Source: Arion vulgaris
Lineage: Eukaryota; Mollusca; Gastropoda; Stylommatophora; Arionidae
Assembly: GCA_020796225.1 (NCBI GenBank)
Contig: CM036765.1
Coordinates: forward strand, 6,420,805 to 6,484,804
Direction of reading: 5' to 3'
Length of the DNA: 64,000 nt
The notes under the pieces were generated by a model that worked only from the letters and a program-made list of their open reading frames with translations, searched no databases and was not told where the DNA came from. Made by a program: the position numbers and the translations under genes. Of this stretch, positions 58,691 to 64,000 are shown piece after piece. How positions within the stretch are numbered: the first letter of the stretch is position 1; each line of letters opens with the position of its first letter.

Positions 58691-59110
58691 GTAGGACAGG
58701 CGATTACTGGGTTGTTGCCCAGTGTTATGGTTTTCTGTTATTGTCTTGTGCTGTTCTGGGGCTTGGGTGATTGTTATTTTGCTTTTTTGACTTCTATGCT
58801 ATACATCTTTTTTCATGGTCCTCCTCTCACATTCTTTCCTGATGTTCTGTTGTAGAAGACTGTATACAGTGGAGTTTTATTGCATTCTTATTAAGTGGCC
58901 AAACCACTTCATTCTTTGTTTCTCTATGTAATTCAGGTAAGGTTCTGTGCCAACTTTCTTTCTTATGCTGATATTGGTGACTCCGTCTTTTCTGGTGTTG
59001 TTGGTAACTTTTCATAGCCATCACATTTCACATGTAGTTATTTTTAACGATTGTGCTTTGTTCATTGTCCATGTTTGGCTCTGGTAACACAAAGTAGGTA
59101 TGAAAATGCT
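58690..59110 (-). mobile_element. LINE-1 tail, 3' end
   Basis: The minus strand has the TATGCYEK-like block, GVTNISIRKKVGTEPYLNYI-type sequence, EKQRMKWFGHLIRMQ-type sequence in broken frames, and an ending like 38960-39020. It mirrors 38600-39030. Confidence 0.82.
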
Positions 59111-59164
59111 GTTGATCATCTGTTCATTGCAAGAAATTTTAATACAAGCCTAATATGATATCAG

Positions 59165-59420
59165 AGCAGCAGCAGCATAGTTGTTAGTGAGCTTGCTTCT
59201 TAGACTCATGGTGCAGGCTCCATTCCACAAGTAGGCGTATAATTTTTCAAACCGTATCAGCTCTCAGGTCAACCCAGCCTCAATTGAGTACCAGAAAAAG
59301 CACTGAAGTAAAGACAGCCAGCGTAATGTTGACTATATCACCCATCGTGTGCCGACGGTCAATGAAAAATACGGGCCTAACACCGTATTACCCTATCTAC
59401 TACATGATATAAAAAGGTTT
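59165..59420 (+). repeat. SINE-H, tRNA-derived
   Basis: The head CATAGTTGTTAGTGAGC (A-box-like) and GGTGCAGGCTCCATTCC (B-box-like) precede the body with TCAACCCAGCCTCAATTGAG and GGGCCTAACACCGTATTACC. It is the best copy in the window. 59420-59690 holds nothing recognised. Confidence 0.65.
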
Positions 59421-59689
59421 CCTTGGTACTTTTACTTACTAAAATGATATACTAAACACAATGTATCTCCGTTCTTCTGCCCAAACTGAATGAACAAAAG
59501 AACGGAATGAACAGTTTAAGACGAGAGCAATGGAAAGACAGCGATATATTTAGAAGGAAATTATCATGAGATTGACAGGCATCTTCTTTTAATGTTTTCA
59601 GACATTGATTTGTATACTTCTAAAGCAGTTAGTGATCAGCCAGACTCTATATAGCTTGTCTTGGACTGATATGCAGGTTCTTGTTCACC

Positions 59690-60125
59690 TTTCAACTCCC
59701 AATGAAACACGTGTCTTCAACAAACTTCTTCCAGCTCTTCCTCTGTCCTACCATCCTTTTCAATTCTTTCCATGTTTTACCTATCCTTTTCATATCAGCC
59801 TCGAGCTCTTTTCTCCAGGTATGTCTATACCTTCCTCTACTCCTCTTGCTCTGCGGTTCCAAACAGTGCGTTTTCCCAATGCTTCTGGTTGGTCTTGTGA
59901 ATGTGTGTCTTATCCATCACCAGAGTGTCTTCCTTTGCTCTTTCTCCATTGGGTTCTGCTTAGCACTGTCTTGGACTGACATGCGGGTTGGAAATGTGTT
60001 TTCTCTGTTCATTGTATGTTGGACACTCTTGTAGGATGTACGTCTCTGCCAGCTTGCAGGTGCCACATTTGCATATGTCAGACGGACCTATTTTGTACTT
60101 GTTAAACAGATGCAGAATTTGCTGA
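59690..60125 (-). mobile_element. LINE-7 tail with a LINE-RNH tail inside or adjacent
   Basis: 59690-59965 is the reverse complement of the LINE-7 tail (CATGTTTTACCTATCCTTTT, GTCTTATCCATCACCAGAGT). 59965-60110 on the minus strand reads CKCGTCKLAETYILQECPTY, a LINE-RNH tail. Confidence 0.68.
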
Positions 60126-60575
60126 AAATCCATTGCAGCTAGCTAGCATTTTATGTGGAGATGGCACATGGTAATGATGAATCTGGATTGTCCTGATCTT
60201 AGTTGGAATATTTGCTCTGCTCCATGTCTTGTAAAAGAGTTGACAGCTTTGAATACCTTGGGGCATTGCTGACAAATTGATGGGAATGCTATAAAAGAAA
60301 TTAAAAGAAAGCTGAGCATTGCTTTGCAAAAACTAAAAGAACTAACTAACCTATGGAAGGGAACTGATATAAGAACAAAAATCATGTGTCTAAGAGCCTG
60401 CATTTTTCCCTTGGCAATATATGGTTGTGAGACATGGAAAATTGATAAAGCAGCGGAGAAGAACATTAATGCCTTTGAATGCAAATGCTACAGAAGAGTA
60501 CTTAAAATATCATGGACAAAGAAAAGAACAAATGCTTCTGTTCGGCAACAGCTTGCTATTAAAGAGAGTTGGCTA

Positions 60576-61192
60576 TTGACTCTTTTCACGTTTTTGGTAG
60601 CACACTGAACCACGACGGAAGTCCGTTGCACTCCATTAGGCGCACAGTGCGCCATAGAGTTGCTTCCCTTATAAGAAGTCTTTCTGGTTCTACTTCTGCT
60701 GTTTTACGTATACTACTATTCAACCTTGTTATTCTTTCTTTTGGGCTGTCTAGTTTTCTTCAATTTAGTATATAATAATATAATAATTCCTCTTGTACCG
60801 TTATACGTTACATAGGGCCTGCAAGTAATTTCTCCATACCGCTCTATCCTGGGCAACTCACTCAATCTCCTCCATGGAACTGAGACCGATATTTCCTGCC
60901 TCTCTCAGCAAAGTTCGTCTCAGGGTCTCTTTAGGTTGACCTCTCTTTCTTAAACCCTTTGCATCCCATTTCAATGCATGCTTTGATATTTGTTGATCAT
61001 TTCTCCTCAAGGTGTGCCCAACATATATATAGGCTGTATTCTATCTCCGCTATTGTTTGGAGTGACCATTGACTGGGTGATGCGTAATAATATATTTATG
61101 TTTATTTATTGCGTTGGGATCAGTTTTTTTTTTACCTCACTTGAACTAACTGTTTGAAAATTGAGGAAACAACTCAGCGTGGAAAGAGTTAA
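60576..61192. mobile_element. MITE-2 copy nested in LINE-4 and itself split by LINE-6
   Basis: The left end TTGACTCTTTTCACG (TTAA mutated to TTGA) and right end CAGCGTGGAAAGAGTTAA are inverted. The halves match 24654-25319. A LINE-6 tail occupies about 60775-61030. Confidence 0.82.
60775..61030 (-). mobile_element. LINE-6 tail nested in MITE-2
   Basis: The + strand has AATAATTCCTCTTGTACCGT, CCTCTCTCAGCAAAGTTCGT and CTTTAGGTTGACCTCTCTTT, the reverse complement of the LINE-6 tail including its (AAT)n end. Confidence 0.88.
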
Positions 61193-61539
61193 AGAGCATA
61201 AAAACATGGACAATTAAATATTTCTAACACATCAAACAACATGAGTACCTAGAGAAAATAATTTTGTAGGGAATGTTGCCTGGAAGAAGAATGAGAGGAA
61301 GACCTAGAAGATGATGGATGCAAGATGTCATTGATGATCTGAGAATGACACTGGCCAACTTGCACAGAGCAGAGAGTTTTTCAGAACTGCTGTCATGGGA
61401 GCCAAGTTCTGGAATAGACAAGCTACTTGATGATGATGCCTTGTAAACGTGAAGAATGACTAAAGTAATAACGCGTAAATTGCAAACATTCATCGACTAG
61501 TAAAGCGGTACTGAGATTGTACTATAAGGTTACAAATGA

Positions 61540-61805
61540 GGAGCTTATGGAGATAATGAGACAGATCTCAGTGAACCAAGAGTTAAAGAAATGACGCTAG
61601 ATAGGACAAACCTTGAGAAAACTTGAAGGCAGTATAACAAGAAATGCTCTTTTCTAGAACATGCAGGGAAAGCGAAAGAGAAGCCTAGAAATACATCTAT
61701 GAGAGATTTATAGGAATAGATTGATGATGTACAGAAGAGCTGGAAGGAACTGTGAGATATAACTAAAGACAGCATGAGTTGGTGAGGACCTGTGACCCAA
61801 TCATT
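61540..61805 (+). mobile_element. LINE-2 tail
   Basis: Frames read TNEELMEIMRQISVNQELKK, then GQTLRKLEGSITRN and GKRKREA-KYIYERFI, then EELEGTVRYN. It is the same tail as 13905-14135. Confidence 0.75.
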
Positions 61806-61895
61806 ATTAAAAGAAAGAAGATAGATGCTTTGTAGCTCTTTTGTAATGTCATTTATGTCAGAATGAGCTATTCCTTTAGGGAAAAAAATACTAAC

Positions 61896-62044
61896 TGAAG
61901 ATTCAAACATTTCCACAGTGGTATTGTGAACAACAGTGGCAAGGCACATAACTCTTTCATTCCCACACCATCCAGGTTTAATCACACCTCCGGGTAAGCT
62001 ATGTTGTGTTTCTGTAATATTTTCTTTTTCGATTTCACCAGAAA
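61896..62044 (-). CDS. possible exon of an unidentified minus-strand gene
   Basis: On the minus strand ACTGTTTCAG precedes VSGEIEKENITETQHSLPGG, VIKPGWCGNERVMCLATVV and HNTTVEMFESS, with a GTTAGT donor after 61896. If the donor is skipped, the frame continues VSIFFPKGIAHSDINDITKE to about 61830. The composition looks protein-like and does not match the LINEs of the window. It could also be a piece of an unrecognised transposon. Confidence 0.35.
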
Positions 62045-62046
62045 CT

Positions 62047-62340
62047 GAAACAGTGGTACAGTTAGACAAATATAGAAGAAAACTAGTCATGACAGAGAAG
62101 TGTCTACACAGAATGCTGGAAGCATCAAGAAGAGACCGGTTGAGAAATGAAGACATCAGGAAAAAAAGTAAACGCAGCATCAGTACTGAACTTCATCAAG
62201 AAACAAATTAAATGGTTCAGCCACAGAAGCAGATTACCAACAGACTGTGCACCTCAAAGAACAATGCTACATTGATACAGTGGATACAAAGCAAAAGGTG
62301 GACTTCAGAAATAAGAGAGGCGGTGAAAAACACTATTAAT
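62047..62340 (+). mobile_element. LINE-1 tail
   Basis: Reads VMTEKCLHRMLEASRRDRLR, NEDIRKKSKRSISTELHQET and KTINEAYTKRE-like sequence in broken frames. Confidence 0.78.
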
Positions 62341-62344
62341 GAAG

Positions 62345-62880
62345 CATACACAAAAAGAGAGGAATTCCATGGCATTGAATTCAGACGTTAAAGCCATCAT
62401 TGATGAAAACTGCAGTGAAGTTGACGTGATTTACATGGATGGATCGGTAGTTTGCCACAAAAGTCAGCATGGGCCTTCTCTGCAAGCTCATGTGGCAGAA
62501 TGGTCCAGGAAGCCAGTGGTACATTTAGTATGACAACAAGCAGCATGACAACGGAGGTACTGGTGATAACTAAGGCACTACTCTGGCTGGAGTCACAAAG
62601 CTACACTCATGCTTGCATTCTGAGCGATTCATTGAGTATGATCGGAAAGGTGGAGGCTGGTTCGGTGCGTAGGCAATCGACTGAATCACTACTAGCATCA
62701 ACAATGTGCATAATTACACTTATTTTCATTGAAGTGGAAGATTGAAGTGTCCCGAAAAGAACAGTACAACAAGTATATGTGTAGGCTCATCAATCAACAT
62801 CGAACTGGTATGGTTAGTCGCTGGGTGTTGTTGGAGAAAGAGATTAGAGCACATATCAACATGTCCAGAGTCTTCTTCTG
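62345..62880 (+). mobile_element. LINE-RNH fragment: RNase H domain and tail
   Basis: The frame reads ALNSDVKAIIDENCSEVDVI, YMDGSVVCHKSQHGPSLQA (DGS strand) and HVAEWSRKPVVHLV. It then reads TTEVLVITKALLWLESQSYT, HACILSDSLSMIGKVE in the next frame, then SSINIELVWLVAGCCW. Confidence 0.85.
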
Positions 62881-63125
62881 CTTCGCCCCTAAGGAGGCAT
62901 AGATCCGCATCCAAGACCGCCTATCCATCTTTTCCAGATCTCTCCACTCTCTCCCTATTTTCTTGCATTTCCGTCTCCAATTGTTCCTGGGTCTTCCTTT
63001 ACCTCTATTACCCTGGGGTTTCATTTGAGAACCTCTCTGTGATGATTTCAGGGATTTCCTCTGTGTGTGTCCTATCCATTGCCACCTTCTGCCCCTTATC
63101 TCTTGCTCTACTTGTCATTGTCCTG
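62870..63125 (-). mobile_element. LINE tail of LINE-2 type
   Basis: The minus strand reads MKPQGNRGKGRPRNNWRRKC, KKIGREWRDLEKMDRRSWMR and IYASLGAKQKK, a LINE C-terminus. Confidence 0.8.
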
Positions 63126-63530
63126 CTCTATCATGGTCAATAAACAAACAGGTAGAAAAATCACTGAGAGCCACAGAGATGTGGTTTTACAGAAGAATGA
63201 TGAGAATCCCATGAACTGCTAAAATGACTAATATGGAGGTATTGAATGAGATCAAGACACAGAGAAAGCTTATTGTGAATATATGAAAGAGGCAGTCATC
63301 ATTTTTTGGACATGTAATGAGAAAGTGAGATTTAGAACAAATTGTAACAACTGGTAAATCGAGGAGAGGGGAGACAGAGGAAGACAGAGGGACAATTTTG
63401 GATAGCCTGACTTCATGTCATGGAAGAGAGTCAACATCTGAGATGATAGCAAACACCAGAGACAGAGATTTGTGGAGATTCATGATTGCCTACGCCAGCC
63501 AACACAGTAACTGATGATGATGAAGATGAT
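63125..63530 (+). mobile_element. LINE-3 3' end
   Basis: Frames read VNKQVEKSLRATEMWFYRRM, MRIP-TAKMTNMEVLNEIKT and SSFFGHVMRK, then SRGETEEDRGTI. It ends GATGATGAAGATGATGAG. Sequence at 63540-63830 is unassigned. Confidence 0.82.
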
Positions 63531-63832
63531 GAGTGACAGGTGTAATTAATCATAGGAAAGGGAGGGGAAAAGATATATTGTGGAATATGGCATAGCATTT
63601 TTCATTGATAGTTGGTACATGATGGATAATGTGCTTTACAAATAATCTCTTCTGTCTACAAGATCTCAAGCTTACACTGGAACACCACTGATATGAAGAT
63701 GAGAAGACAGCTCTTGTGATGATCACTTGTTGACAGAAACATAATAGTGGGAGATGACATTTTTCAATGCAGGAATACACTGAAAGATATGAGAGATGAT
63801 TTAGCTTCCAGTGCAGTTAAAAAAAGCCAGAT

Positions 63833-64000
63833 GATGTTCAGGAGATGTTTTATACAGGGTGTTCAAGATAAAAGTAGCCTGTCATGGGAACCAATATGGC
63901 ATGTATTTATGAAAATGAGAAGGTTAAATTATGACGTAGTATAGGTCAAGTACGCAAGTCTTTTCTGTAATTATGGTGCGGGAAGGGGGCGATAACCGAG
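63833..64000 (+). mobile_element. possible terminal end of a DNA transposon running off the window
   Basis: TATACAGGGTGTTCAAGATA at about 63851 resembles the ACAGGGTGTTC ends of several invertebrate DNA transposons. The partner end would lie outside the window. Confidence 0.3.

Larger units (their letters stand above)
60235..61440 (+). mobile_element. LINE-4, best copy, interrupted by MITE-2
   Basis: Reads DSFEYLGALLTN, LSIALQKLKELTNLWKGTDI, RTKIMCLRACIFPLAIYGCE, TWKIDKAAEKNINAFECKCY and RRVLKISWTKKRTNASVRQQ, up to 60575. After MITE-2 it resumes at 61193 with AGAGCATAAAAACATGGAC, then LPGRRMRGRPRR-WMQDVIDDL, and ends GATGATGAT. Confidence 0.88.

Noticed and set aside
1..64000. A viral or bacterial origin for the window
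   Set aside because: Two genes with matched GT-AG introns, tRNA-derived SINEs, LINEs and a Penelope-like element fit only an animal nuclear genome; no viral structural or replication gene was seen.

Overview
This is nuclear DNA from an animal, most likely an invertebrate. Two split genes on the + strand have canonical GT-AG introns, and almost everything else is degenerate retrotransposon and SINE sequence. There is no sign of bacterial, viral or organelle organisation. The phylum cannot be fixed from the sequence alone. The density of LINE tails, several tRNA-derived SINE families and a Penelope-like element fit a repeat-rich lophotrochozoan such as a mollusc, but that is inference.

Gene 1 (5685-37697, +) is the orthologue of NOL9/Grc3, the nucleolar polynucleotide 5'-kinase that works with LAS1L on pre-rRNA ITS2. 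Thirteen exons were placed with boundaries whose reading phases match, apart from one uncertain donor at exon 8. A fourteenth, weak exon is possible at 24323-24395. The protein has a long Ser-rich, basic N-terminal extension, the Walker A motif GAKNVGKST and the family block YLECDVGQTEF. Exon 1 holds an apparent one-base frame break.

Gene 2 (50424 to beyond 58568, +) encodes an unidentified acidic Ser/Thr-rich, probably disordered protein that starts [11 protein letters not shown]. It has a 14-residue tandem repeat array and a second apparent one-base frame break in an A run. Its 3' end was not found in the window. A possible minus-strand exon at 61896-62044 is the only other hint of a host gene.

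Mobile DNA fills the introns and flanks. I use local names only: LINE-1 to LINE-7 and LINE-RNH for retrotransposon families told apart by their C-terminal tails, SINE-A to SINE-H for short elements, and MITE-1 and MITE-2 for TTAA-flanked inverted-repeat elements. The fullest LINEs are at 1-2735 (endonuclease plus RT) and 46315-49318 (endonuclease, RT, RNase H). A Penelope-like element with RT and GIY-YIG homology lies at 30552-32215. A piggyBac-like element lies at 54824-55553.

Several insertions can be dated against each other because target-site duplications or nested interruptions are preserved. The most notable observations are: two different TTAA elements at the same TTAA of two copies of one LINE; a SINE with a 32-bp target duplication and a paralogous empty site elsewhere in the window; hammerhead-ribozyme-like motifs at Penelope-like ends; a fourfold 55-bp amplification of a SINE's tRNA-like head; and an inverted SINE pair in NOL9 intron 1. 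I did not find an unmistakable new biological system.
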